Positions 17,101-24,384 of a DNA stretch of 64,000 nt are shown in pieces. The stretch comes from Nitrospira japonica. GTDB taxonomy: Bacteria > Nitrospirota > Nitrospiria > Nitrospirales > Nitrospiraceae. Under the pieces are notes generated by a model. It had not been told where the DNA came from. It did not search any database and saw only the letters and a list, made by a program, of their open reading frames with translations. Each line of letters begins with the position of its first letter. Position 1 is the stretch's first letter. The translations under genes were made by a program, and so were the position numbers. The DNA lies in contig NZ_LT828648.1 of NCBI RefSeq assembly GCF_900169565.1, forward strand, positions 1,800,876 through 1,864,875, written 5' to 3'.

Positions 17101-19324
17101 ACACTGCCTCGTGAACCAGACGAACTCGTTTACCCTCTTCAGGAATTAGAAGCTTATTGTCGATCAGTGATTCTGCTAACACTCTTGGACCAAATTCTGT
17201 AGGAATGGCAGCATCAGGGAAAGAGAACCGATCATCTGCAATGTCTTGTAGAACCACCAAACGCCGCAATAGAGTGCCGACCATGCCATCTTCCCATGAT
17301 AGCCCTATTTTCTTCTTCGCTTTGCCCCATGCGTCCTCAGCCAGTTGCGTGATAGCATCATCAATCCGCAAATAGCCGCGCGAATTATCCTCAGTCACAG
17401 TAAAAAGCTCATCGTGATCCAGTTCCTGACCATGATCCTTATCCTGGTCCAGTAGCCGTATTTTGGGAGATCTTGCCTCTTCGCTGCCTTCTCCGGAGTT
17501 GATGGTAGACCCTTGCGGTTCGCCTCCTTTTACGTCCGAAAACCGGTCTGATATTTGTGAAGCGTATTCTTTCCTCCGCTGCTGTTTTTCCTGTATTAAC
17601 CCTTCTGCATGTTCATAGAGTCGTTTTAGGGTGACGGAAACCAGTGGAAGGGAACTACCAGGTTGGTCCTTTCTTCTTGGGTTGTCTCCATACTGTCGAA
17701 TACTTTCCGCTATAAGTTCTACTGCACGATCGTCGAGTTTAATTCGATTAGTGAGTTTAAAGGAGGTGTGGATAATATTTTTCATCCCTGATTCGGTCGG
17801 AATACCGATATATTGCTTCCAGCCATCAGAAAATAATTCGTTCAAGCCCTTGTGGTGAGCCATGCGCTCTACACGATTACTTCGTAAGGTCATGAACAGA
17901 GAGATGCCGGTAACCCCAAGGGCTAGCTTGATGAAATTAACAACTGCATCCAAGCCTGGACGCAGCCTGGCATCGTCAAGCATGTCGACGAATTCCTCAA
18001 ACTGATCGAACCCAAGGAGAAAGGAGATATTGCTCAGCTCAGGATTGCGCCGATTACAATCTAACAATTGTTCAATGCGCCGTGCACACCACTGAGCTTT
18101 AGCCTCTGGAGGAGGAAAGACATCAAATTGGCTCAGCTCGTCTTCCACGACCTGTGTGGGGAGTGGATCATGGGGGCGACTACACTTCAATTCTGTGGCA
18201 ATGCTCTTCACACAGCGATGGAATACCTTGCGGAGCACCACGTCGGCTAGATCGACGTCCGTCTGTGTCTGATTATCCAGGATGCTGCGCGGCACAATTT
18301 CGTTTGGCCGCATAACGCACGGTATCGATTGCCCTCTATGAGTTTCGCTCACAAGCCGCCCAATAATGCCGGCACGGATAAAGGATGATTTACCGCAACC
18401 ACTTGGCCCAATAATCCAATGGCATCTGACCTTTTCAGGGTGATTCAGTGCCCTGGTGTACGCAACGTGCGCTTCGGTTAGATCTTCTCTTAGCCAGCAA
18501 TAAAGTGAGGAGTCTTGTACGTCATAGTATTCCAGCCCCTTAAAAATGTTGCGACCTTCAGAAGGTGCGTGAAGCCTCAGCTGCGCTACGAGAAATTGCC
18601 GAAGATCAGAGATGAATGAATCGTCGCTTTCTGTGAAATGTACGGTTACGTTTAATCTTGGTGATCTAAGGAATTGCACTAAATTGTACAGCTGCTGAAT
18701 ATGCTCCTTTGTGTCCTGTAGCAATCGGCAGTACGCATCAGATTGGTTGGGAAATTTGTCTCCTAATCTCCCTCGTAAAAATCGGTTACCCCAGCCTCCG
18801 TCCATAGGTGGTAGAATCCCACCGGTATCCGTTGGCCCAATAAAACGGAGATGTAGCGGTGGCTGTCTCTCGGGGCTAAGCCGGTTTGCTGCCACCGTGG
18901 CTAGTAATTCGAATGTGCTGCCTGTCAGCGCAAATCCGCCTTTTTCCGCTTTCTCCGGTTTCCACGGATGGACAAGTCCATAGTCTTTTTCCTCCTTTTT
19001 TAAGGGATCCAGAGGTGCCAGACACTCTATTGTGAAATTCTCTCCTAATGGGGTACCAATCTGTTCTCCAAAAAAGCAGATAACTGCTTTGCATAAGGGA
19101 TCATCAGGCCGATACATTTGCAACTGGGCTGGGATGGCATCGTTACGCTCAGAAGGTCTATCATCTATCTCATAGGCCACGATTTTGTGCGCTTGGGCAT
19201 CGCGTATGTCACTCTGTAGTTCATTGAGAAGATCCACTGCTCTATTTCGCAGACGCTGTACGTCGCGCGGAGACGCAATGAAAACACCAGGTTCCGTCAA
19301 TCGCGGAAAGTTAGGCGCTGCCAT
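14153..19324 (-). CDS. Giant DUF4062-STAND NTPase-ankyrin protein
   Basis: 1723 residues, no signal peptide. Order of parts: residues 10-110, DUF4062/TIR-like (GVFIASPRDVQRLRNRAV, KAVICFFGEQIGTPLG); about 270-720, a STAND-type P-loop NTPase with Walker A IIGPSGCGKSSFIR near 308 and Walker B FLLGFDQFEEFVD near 440, then a winged-helix-like part (LRRLVVLQDIADDRFSF, VRLVHEAVLEHWTAAKSWL); about 840-1470, some 17 ankyrin repeats such as QTPLHIAASNGALEAI and FTPLHLAIQEGHLEIV, with one 28-residue insertion; about 1490-1723, an unassigned C-terminal domain (SSGNVWNYVWNDVPREVRE, GPFYIVEDPKDP). STAND proteins are oligomerising sensors; ankyrin arrays usually bind the trigger, and the N-terminal domain is usually the effector. 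This is an Avs/NLR-like architecture, probably phage defence by inference. The AT content is higher than in the right half of the window. Confidence 0.82.
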   Translation of the reverse strand: MAAPNFPRLTEPGVFIASPRDVQRLRNRAVDLLNELQSDIRDAQAHKIVAYEIDDRPSERNDAIPAQLQMYRPDDPLCKAVICFFGEQIGTPLGENFTIECLAPLDPLKKEEKDYGLVHPWKPEKAEKGGFALTGSTFELLATVAANRLSPERQPPLHLRFIGPTDTGGILPPMDGGWGNRFLRGRLGDKFPNQSDAYCRLLQDTKEHIQQLYNLVQFLRSPRLNVTVHFTESDDSFISDLRQFLVAQLRLHAPSEGRNIFKGLEYYDVQDSSLYCWLREDLTEAHVAYTRALNHPEKVRCHWIIGPSGCGKSSFIRAGIIGRLVSETHRGQSIPCVMRPNEIVPRSILDNQTQTDVDLADVVLRKVFHRCVKSIATELKCSRPHDPLPTQVVEDELSQFDVFPPPEAKAQWCARRIEQLLDCNRRNPELSNISFLLGFDQFEEFVDMLDDARLRPGLDAVVNFIKLALGVTGISLFMTLRSNRVERMAHHKGLNELFSDGWKQYIGIPTESGMKNIIHTSFKLTNRIKLDDRAVELIAESIRQYGDNPRRKDQPGSSLPLVSVTLKRLYEHAEGLIQEKQQRRKEYASQISDRFSDVKGGEPQGSTINSGEGSEEARSPKIRLLDQDKDHGQELDHDELFTVTEDNSRGYLRIDDAITQLAEDAWGKAKKKIGLSWEDGMVGTLLRRLVVLQDIADDRFSFPDAAIPTEFGPRVLAESLIDNKLLIPEEGKRVRLVHEAVLEHWTAAKSWLEAEGPVHEQAATLKALQKVLAKVSEKAGEEHASVTLKVIADSLFVKDAAIILAVWYDKLFDEKVTNTSERNQELREFCLNLIRLHCRPGELVESSIGQTHHLILAANYNRNDIVREMLQADPSSVNVQNSKHRTAIFAPCFYGNADLLDILLEYKANPDFPDKEGWRPIHYAAASGSLDCLKRLLTKDVYLGGTDTPHETAPIHTAASSNHVHCVHSLVEKDKTLLVCRNAMGQTPLHIAASNGALEAIQVLNELGADANESTKDGWKAVHYAARENHPAVIRILREIGADLDASLPNQATALHIAAHNGHMDVVKCLFESHVNVDAPALNSCWSDTEKAKTRINYRQDKKKCGDISEFDWTPLHFAVASGHDEVVSYLLEARANPNLPSGSGETPLHFAGRHDGVKIVKQLCANGANKEVRDRNGKGQTPLIAALARKAFAGAQALASERADLQSYISEDPIKIEEEWSPLHFWSYKGDTEVVQFLLRNRAKIDAQNTEGYRPLHLAAARAHFDVVMLLLDHGATPDLIAKDNHTPITLACLAGALNVVSQLYQRVDSPLSARENIPSLLHYGVLSGNVAIVNFLLSKDHPVDHLDAFGFTPLHLAIQEGHLEIVRCLVRAGADLEYPARTPLIMPIHLAAEGGHSEIIRHLHENHVPLDAVTNERPAPILLAMRYGHIDAVKTLLLLGAPISQLDSISGESLADTFVEFYKKEAENGSYPAPDQELIDALETSGFEVVKYLPTPPRSKMLSPDSSVLSASSGNVWNYVWNDVPREVRERLIATLTSMDNSYCISRETTDIKLARLSWYDQVSLLRVADSNWQKPDLYLYYLIEEGEQRAFYWLNGTSPPIHQVNKKAPIKLNQKNALDYLRFFNFFVRGEEGPFYIVEDPKDPMIPRHADVQRALEGVVRPATFEGINEKGHFLCDGVVFYSNALFIANFSINPTGMVNMLDDDPIAVNLPKKIELPIS

Positions 19325-19572
19325 GTCTCAGACCAATCCGTTGCATGACTGATCGAAAGGAGATTCTCGCTTCAGTCGATAGGTTTTCGTCACCTGATGT
19401 ATCAGTGAAATCACAGGACACCATGCCTTCCGCATGACCCATTTCCAAACGTTCTCGACAAGTCGGAGCCAAGATGGATCTCATAGAGGTGAAAGTTCCC
19501 ACGTCTACCTGTACCCATCGAGACACGTCCCTGGGGGATCTTGCCCTGTTCAGGCTGTCTGTCAGGCCCAGG

Positions 19573-20739
19573 CTAGCTCATCTGTCCTTCATTGCCCAAA
19601 GCTGCTACTAGTCTAGGCACGTCAGCGACATCAACTGCTATCGGTGTTCCTTTGTTAGCCCTCACGGAGCTCGCTTGCGTTGCCATATCTATTCCGCCTC
19701 TAATCCGTGTTCCGCTACCCAGTTGGTCATAATCTGGGTTATTCACGTCTCCTCTGAAAAGATATGTAAAGTCCAGTATATGTTTTGTTGTGCCTATGGG
19801 CCGTTCGACATCCGGCAAGAAATATTCTGAGGGGATTGTGTAATCAGTATGATAGAAGCCGGCATACTCACAATGATTATTGCCTGCCAACAGTTTAGGA
19901 AGTTGAATGGGGCACGTCGGCAATCTCTGCCTCTCCTCTTCGGTAATTGGCAATAAGAAGGTTGCCCTCCCAGATACAGTATCAGAAGCACCGTTAATTG
20001 TTCGCATTGATAGGTCCAATGCCTTGTCGAGGGAATCAACAAGGGACGGATTCCATCCCTCCTCTGCCGAATCAACGAGTTCGAGCAAGTCATTCATGCC
20101 TTTGGCGAGGCGGCCGGACTTTACCATGTGACCAATGGAGTTAATCGAAAAAGCTATGCCGCCCGGTATCCGATGATCGTGCCACCATCTCCCGTCACCG
20201 TGAGCCGCAAAGTAATTGATTCCCGTAGGCCATTTCCAGGTAGTTTTGCTATTCCCCGGTATTTCAAGATACAACTCATCAAAGTAAATCTGGTCCGGTT
20301 CGACCTCTTGTCTCAGATATAGAAAGGCAAGTCTTCTGGCTAAACGCATCATCGTAGCATCTGGCAGTGCACTGGAAAGTCTCGGTGAGACCGCAAAAAT
20401 AATAAACGCGTTCTTCCGGCCGTAGAACCCATCACGTGTCCATCGAGTTCGTGCATCTTGAATAAGAGACAGGACTTCCTCATCCGATTTATAGAGGTCC
20501 TCCTCCAACAACACACAGTACTCAATCAGATCCAACCTGGCAGCAACTCGTCCAAAAAGGCAGGGCTGATAGCGTTCGAGCCACTTACCTAGAATCTTCG
20601 CAATGGCATCCTTCCTGCCCTTAGAGGCTTCATCAAATAGCATTGCTTGGGCTTCTCTAATTTCAGCGCTGAAGTCCTGGCGTTGGCGCCAGCTATCAGG
20701 CTGTACCTGAGCGTAAATCTGTGCGATAGATTCAATCAT
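19573..20739 (-). CDS. Unknown 388-residue protein upstream of the STAND gene
   Basis: I do not recognise the family. The protein starts MIESIAQIYAQVQPDSW (ATG 20739, with AAGGGG upstream; the frame is open to 20886 but the extra residues look non-coding). The N-terminal 150 residues are helical (DASKGRKDAIAKILGKWLER-like charge pattern, LIEYCVLLEEDLYKSDEEVL). The rest is mixed and Gly/Trp/Tyr rich (KWPTGINYFAAHGDGRWW, RIPGGIAFSINSIGHM, RATFLLPITEEER, YTIPSEYFLPDVERPIG). No membrane segment and no catalytic motif is obvious. It is on the same strand as the STAND gene, 248 bases ahead, so the two could be one unit. Confidence 0.6.
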   Translation of the reverse strand: MIESIAQIYAQVQPDSWRQRQDFSAEIREAQAMLFDEASKGRKDAIAKILGKWLERYQPCLFGRVAARLDLIEYCVLLEEDLYKSDEEVLSLIQDARTRWTRDGFYGRKNAFIIFAVSPRLSSALPDATMMRLARRLAFLYLRQEVEPDQIYFDELYLEIPGNSKTTWKWPTGINYFAAHGDGRWWHDHRIPGGIAFSINSIGHMVKSGRLAKGMNDLLELVDSAEEGWNPSLVDSLDKALDLSMRTINGASDTVSGRATFLLPITEEERQRLPTCPIQLPKLLAGNNHCEYAGFYHTDYTIPSEYFLPDVERPIGTTKHILDFTYLFRGDVNNPDYDQLGSGTRIRGGIDMATQASSVRANKGTPIAVDVADVPRLVAALGNEGQMS

Positions 20740-21241
20740 TTGATGCACCCCTTGTCTTGCTAGAGTTGGGTACTGGGACCCGTGTTGAAGGTTCCCATCT
20801 GAGCACCCACAGGTCGCAGTACCGTGGCTCTCTTCACCACGGTACTGATAATCAAGGGTGGCTACCGTCCTGCTCACCCCAGGCACAAGATTGTTGGTGT
20901 TCCAGCTCCGAAAACTTTGCCTAATGAAGACTCGAATGGCCCAAATCTTCCCCGTCGTTATCCATTAAGGACATAGAGTCAAACTCAGCACTTCAACATC
21001 ACGATCACACTGGCCACACGTACTTGCCGCTGCCTACTCCAGCCAAAACCTAACTGTTGGAGTCTATTAGCGTGCATGCGCGGGAGTTCTCATCCATTCC
21101 GACACGGCGCATTATCGGAGTCTCTGGGATATCAGTCAAGGAGCTATCTGTGTGACGACGTAGAAATACCTCGGTACCATTTTGCACTGATAGAACGATG
21201 TCGCATCAAAACAACAGACGGATATTATAGGAACCACTGTC
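20740..21241. other. Non-coding stretch before the transposase remnant
   Basis: About 500 bases without a convincing gene. It separates the unknown protein from a series of gene remnants (IS3 transposase, RadC) and appears to be eroded mobile DNA. Confidence 0.4.
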
Positions 21242-21523
21242 CTACCATTCGAGCTCGTCAGAAATCAGATAACCGAGCGTCTGATGAAGCCGATAACGGT
21301 TATAGAAGACCTAGATACCTTCCGTAATCACATACCGGGCTTCTGCATGATTCTGGAAACACTAATCCGACACCAATTTGTTCTTCAATGAACTGAAGAA
21401 GCTCTCGACAGAGGCATTGTCGTAGCAATTACTCTTCCAACTCATGCTCGATATCACGCCGCGCCGTACTAAGAGCTGTTGATAAAACCACGGAAGATAC
21501 TGGGTGCCTTGATCGCCACGATG
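21242..21523 (-). pseudogene. IS3-family transposase (OrfB) C-terminal remnant
   Basis: Read on the minus strand without a frame change, 94 codons give the DDE-integrase end of an IS3/IS150 type transposase: HRGDQGTQYLPWFYQQLL, GVISSMSWKSNCYDNASVES, FFSSLKNKLVSD, then two in-frame TAG codons, and VFYNRYRLHQTLGYL. The Asp and final Glu block (NCYDNASVESFF) is preserved, but the N-terminal two thirds, OrfA and both inverted ends are not seen. It is a dead fossil of an insertion sequence. Confidence 0.75.
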
Positions 21524-21672
21524 CAAGAGTCTTGATGCGGGCGACTAGTGCTGCCAGGCTATCCACCACAATTTGGCTCCAGCGATCTAAGTCTGACGAG
21601 CACTCAGGACCCGGCCGAGATGTGTCCGTGGAAGAACCATCAACTAGCGATGAGAATATGTGAACCAGAGCC

Positions 21673-21801
21673 TCACAGCGGCCAGCCCTGATCGGCAAAA
21701 CTATAAAGACGGTCGTCACCGAAAATGAGGTGGTCGAGCAGCCTGATGCCTAGTAGGTCTCCACCTTCCCGCAGTCGTGTGGTGAGCGTCCGATCCTCAA
21801 T
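21673..21801 (-). pseudogene. RadC (MPN/JAB domain) C-terminal remnant
   Basis: 43 codons on the minus strand match the end of RadC-family proteins: TTRLREGGDLLGIRLLDHL, IFGDDRLYSFADQGW and a stop. The conserved LxEAGxLLGIxxLDHxIxGDxxxxSF pattern is clear. The zinc-binding HxH part that should precede it is missing. RadC-like genes are common cargo of mobile elements, so this is probably a leftover from an earlier insertion. Confidence 0.65.
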
Positions 21802-21982
21802 TGAAATCAAAGGGGAGTTTTTGGGAGGCGGCAAGCGTGGCTCTCAAGAGGTAGGGCATACGTTTAGTGTCCTCTTTCCGGAGTACCGTATGACATGATC
21901 AACCGCGCCTGACAATCTGAAGCATATGGGAGGTCGTGAGGACTGCCCTCAAAGAGGGCAAAGAGAGTGGTGCGGAGCGTGC

Positions 21983-22315
21983 TTACAAGAACTCGACGTG
22001 TCCTTCCATCTCGTCAGCCTTGAGGATCTGGTGGAGTAACATCAAGCCATGAATGGTCTCTCCAATCGACGTACCTTGTGGGGCGTACACGATGCCGCAA
22101 TGAGTATGCCCAGCGGCATGGAGACGGAGGAAATCGCTATCTTGCGTAAAAATCACCCGCCGTTCAGCACGGGCTTGTTGCATATGCGCGGTATCGGGTG
22201 CGCTGAGGAGTCCTGCTTCACCCACTGTCTTGATATCAACGCCTCGTTCGCGTAAGCCTTGTACAACGGCTCTGGGAACGTGTTCGTCGAGATAGAACCT
22301 AATTTTTCCCGGCAT
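21983..22315 (-). CDS. DUF5615 PIN-like toxin
   Basis: A 110-residue protein of the DUF5615 family (PIN-like, Mut7-C related): IRFYLDEHVPRAVVQGLRE with the first acidic residues, GLLSAPDTAHMQQARAERR, VIFTQDSDFLRLHAAGHTH (TxDxDF motif of the PIN fold) and GIVYAPQG. These proteins are predicted RNases that pair with DUF433 antitoxins. Its ATG lies inside the end of the DUF433 gene (17-base overlap), the usual coupled layout. Confidence 0.82.
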   Translation of the reverse strand: MPGKIRFYLDEHVPRAVVQGLRERGVDIKTVGEAGLLSAPDTAHMQQARAERRVIFTQDSDFLRLHAAGHTHCGIVYAPQGTSIGETIHGLMLLHQILKADEMEGHVEFL

Positions 22316-22610
22316 TCAGCTTGTGCTTGAGCTTGGAGGGCGTGGCTTGGCGTAAGGACTCGGCAAAGGCCTGGCCGTCAGCCATGTCTTTGTCGATATC
22401 GGCGCGATGATCAAAATAGTATGCGAGGGCGGCATGGACATCGGCCAGCGTCAGACCGTAGTCGCTGGCAATTTCATCGACACTTTTCCCCAACCGTTCA
22501 TGCCATATGACAATATCGCGCACGGTAATACGATGGCCTGCAATACGGGGTTTCCCCCCGGCAATATCAAGGCTCGTTTCAATGTGTTGATCTAATGTCT
22601 TTGTGGTCAT
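22299..22610 (-). CDS. DUF433 antitoxin
   Basis: A 103-residue protein with a DUF433 domain: IAGGKPRIAGHRITVRDIVI, then an HTH-like part (KSVDEIASDYGLTLADVHAA) and a helical tail ending KHKLNAGKN. DUF433 proteins act as antitoxin and probable autorepressor for DUF5615 toxins, the gene just downstream. The start ATG follows a GGGGGAAG sequence. Confidence 0.82.
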   Translation of the reverse strand: MTTKTLDQHIETSLDIAGGKPRIAGHRITVRDIVIWHERLGKSVDEIASDYGLTLADVHAALAYYFDHRADIDKDMADGQAFAESLRQATPSKLKHKLNAGKN

Positions 22611-22907
22611 GAGGCTTCCCCCAGACTTGCACTATCAACGGGTTCTAATGTAGCAGAGTTGTTTCTGATACACCAGAACCACCGGCGAACTGTTGAATAG
22701 AGTAAAAGGGAGTTTCGGTGATCAGACGCTTGGAGCACGCGCTGAAGGGGTCTTGTAATCAAAATTATGTAGCACTCTGCTCAGAGTCATCTGCTACCGC
22801 GCTGCTACCAGGATAGGACAAACTAGCCCCATCTTCACCCATGTCGGGGGAGTCTTGCGTTGTTGTTTCTCGCGGGGTTAGGTAGTCTGAGGTTGGATCT
22901 GTTACAG

Positions 22908-22952
22908 TTCGTAAACCGCAGGTCGCCCGTTCAATCCGGGTCGCCGGCTCCA
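22908..22952 (+). repeat. Attachment site: 3' half of tRNA-Thr(CGT), integrase side
   Basis: 45 bases identical to 32225-32269. They start in the anticodon loop (TTCGTAA, anticodon CGT), continue through the T-arm (GCCCG, TTCAATC, CGGGT) and end with CGCCGGC plus TCCA, i.e. the 3' end of a tRNA. No 5' tRNA half precedes it, so it is not a working gene; the intact tRNA must lie elsewhere. The integrase stop codon is 4 bases away, as usual for tRNA-targeting elements. Confidence 0.85.
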
Positions 22953-22956
22953 CTTT

Positions 22957-24039
22957 TCAACCGTTTACACAATCCACCATCGCTCCACCTGCCGGCTGTG
23001 CTGAAATTGTGCTAATCAACCGTTGCCGGTCCAGGATCTCCACCCCATCCCGTAGACTCTCAGGGAAATGGTGGGCATACCGTTGGGTCATGCTTGGCGA
23101 CTTATGGCCAAGCAGTCGTTGGACTTTGTACAGGTCCACTCCTGCTTGGACGAGTCGCGTCGCAAAGGTATGCCGCAGATCATGAAAGTGAAGATTCTCG
23201 ATCTTGGCCGCCTTCAGCGCCGCAATAAATGCCCGTCTCAGATTGCTGCCATCGAGACACGTCTGGGCTTCACTGCCGAAGACCAAGCTTTCCCCGGTTT
23301 GGCTGGCATCGCCTCGTGTTTCATACCGCTTCGTGAGAATGTCCTGTACGGTCTGATTAATAGGAATCGTGCGCCGTTCGCCGTTCTTTGATCGAAAGAC
23401 CGTGACGGTCCGCCGCACGAAATCTACACCGTTCCAGTTTAACGCGAGAATTTCTCCCCGGCGCATGCCGGTATGAGCCGCGAAGAGGATTAGCTCTCTC
23501 AGCCATGGAAGGGCTGTCTTGAGCAGTCGCCCTTCTTCCGCCTCCGTTAACCAACGATCACGGGTGTTCTGTTCCCGTTCCATCGATACCCGACACACTG
23601 GGTTATCTCGCGTCCATTCCCACTCACGACAGGCCAAGTTGAAAGCCTTCTTGAGCACGGCCAGTTCTCGGTTGATCGTCGCCGGCATGACACCATCCAC
23701 ATAGCGTTTGTTCTTGAACGCCACGATAGTCTTCGGTGTCACATGATGGAGTTTCGGATTGCCAAAGAAGGCCTTCAAATTGTCCACCATGTTCACGTAC
23801 CGACGATAGTGCATCCGTCTACTCGCATGTTCTCGGAGGTAGCGCTCCATCAGTTGCAAGAACGTCTTGGCCTCTTCCCTCGGTTTGTCAAAATACTTTC
23901 CCTCGACAATTTCAACCTTCACCTTCCCGAGTATGGCTTCAGCAAGGCGCTTGTCTGAAGTCTCGGTCGACCGCCGAATTTGCCGTCCCTCATACGTGAA
24001 AGACATCCACCACACATTGCCACGTTTAACGAGCCCCAT
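22957..24039 (-). CDS. int: Tyrosine recombinase (site-specific integrase)
   Basis: A 360-residue phage/island-type integrase. N-terminal arm-binding part (MGLVKRGNVWWMSFTYEG), SAM-like core-binding domain around ETREHASRRMHYRRY-type sequence near 100, and catalytic domain with Arg in HTGMRRGEILALNW, Lys in the VFRSKNGERRTIPI hairpin, HxxR in HDLRHTFATRLVQAG, His in LLGHKSPSM and Tyr in TQRYAHH. All catalytic residues are present, so the enzyme may be active. The start at 24039 is chosen because AAAGGAG lies 7-8 bases upstream. It overlaps the AlpA-like gene by 14 bases and its end abuts the att copy at 22908-22952. Confidence 0.9.
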   Translation of the reverse strand: MGLVKRGNVWWMSFTYEGRQIRRSTETSDKRLAEAILGKVKVEIVEGKYFDKPREEAKTFLQLMERYLREHASRRMHYRRYVNMVDNLKAFFGNPKLHHVTPKTIVAFKNKRYVDGVMPATINRELAVLKKAFNLACREWEWTRDNPVCRVSMEREQNTRDRWLTEAEEGRLLKTALPWLRELILFAAHTGMRRGEILALNWNGVDFVRRTVTVFRSKNGERRTIPINQTVQDILTKRYETRGDASQTGESLVFGSEAQTCLDGSNLRRAFIAALKAAKIENLHFHDLRHTFATRLVQAGVDLYKVQRLLGHKSPSMTQRYAHHFPESLRDGVEILDRQRLISTISAQPAGGAMVDCVNG

Positions 24040-24337
24040 CGTCATGCTCCTTTCCCTCAGGGCTCGGTGATATGGTTTCCCCGTGGCGGGGAGTATATGC
24101 GGTGCGCTTAGCGTCGGCAATAAGGCGGTCAATGTCCGTGTCAGGGCTAGATATTCTGCATGGAGCAGACGAAAGGGGAGGGGGTTGCAGCGAAGTCAGC
24201 CAGCGGTCGATCTCTTCAGGCTCAAAGCGGATAAGGCCGTAGATCTTACGACAGGGAATTTTCCCTTGTGCAACCCAGGCGTAGAGAGTCGAGACCTTAA
24301 TGTTCAGACGAGCGGACAGGTCTTTGATCGTGAGCAT
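24026..24337 (-). CDS. AlpA/excisionase-like DNA-binding protein
   Basis: A 103-residue protein with an N-terminal MerR/AlpA-type helix-turn-helix: MLTIKDLSARLNIKVSTLYA, WVAQGKIPCRKIYGLIRFEP, EEIDRWL. The tail is Pro/Ser rich. Such proteins direct excision or activate the integrase gene. Its end overlaps the integrase start, so both are translated together. A palindrome lies over its ribosome binding site. The ATG at 24337 is taken since GAGGG precedes it. Confidence 0.8.
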   Translation of the reverse strand: MLTIKDLSARLNIKVSTLYAWVAQGKIPCRKIYGLIRFEPEEIDRWLTSLQPPPLSSAPCRISSPDTDIDRLIADAKRTAYTPRHGETISPSPEGKEHDDGAR

Positions 24338-24342
24338 GGTAT

Positions 24343-24366
24343 CCCTCACACGGTGAACCGTGAGGG
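24343..24366 (-). promoter_or_regulatory. Palindrome over the AlpA ribosome binding site
   Basis: CCCTCAC at 24343-24349 and GTGAGGG at 24360-24366 form an inverted repeat with inner ACGGT/ACCGT arms. It covers the GAGGG ribosome binding site and ends 6 bases before the AlpA-like start. It could be an operator for the protein itself or an RNA hairpin hiding the binding site. No experimental support is visible. Confidence 0.45.
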
Positions 24367-24384
24367 CTACGGATATAGATAGTT

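Noticed and set aside
21429-21719. A minus-strand frame of 96 codons across the IS3 and RadC remnants.
   Set aside because: It runs out of frame with both recognisable remnants, so it is chance reading.
22765-22953. A minus-strand frame of about 62 codons starting MEPATRIERATCGLRTV.
   Set aside because: It is the reverse complement of the tRNA-Thr 3' half. This peptide is a well-known false prediction across tRNA ends.
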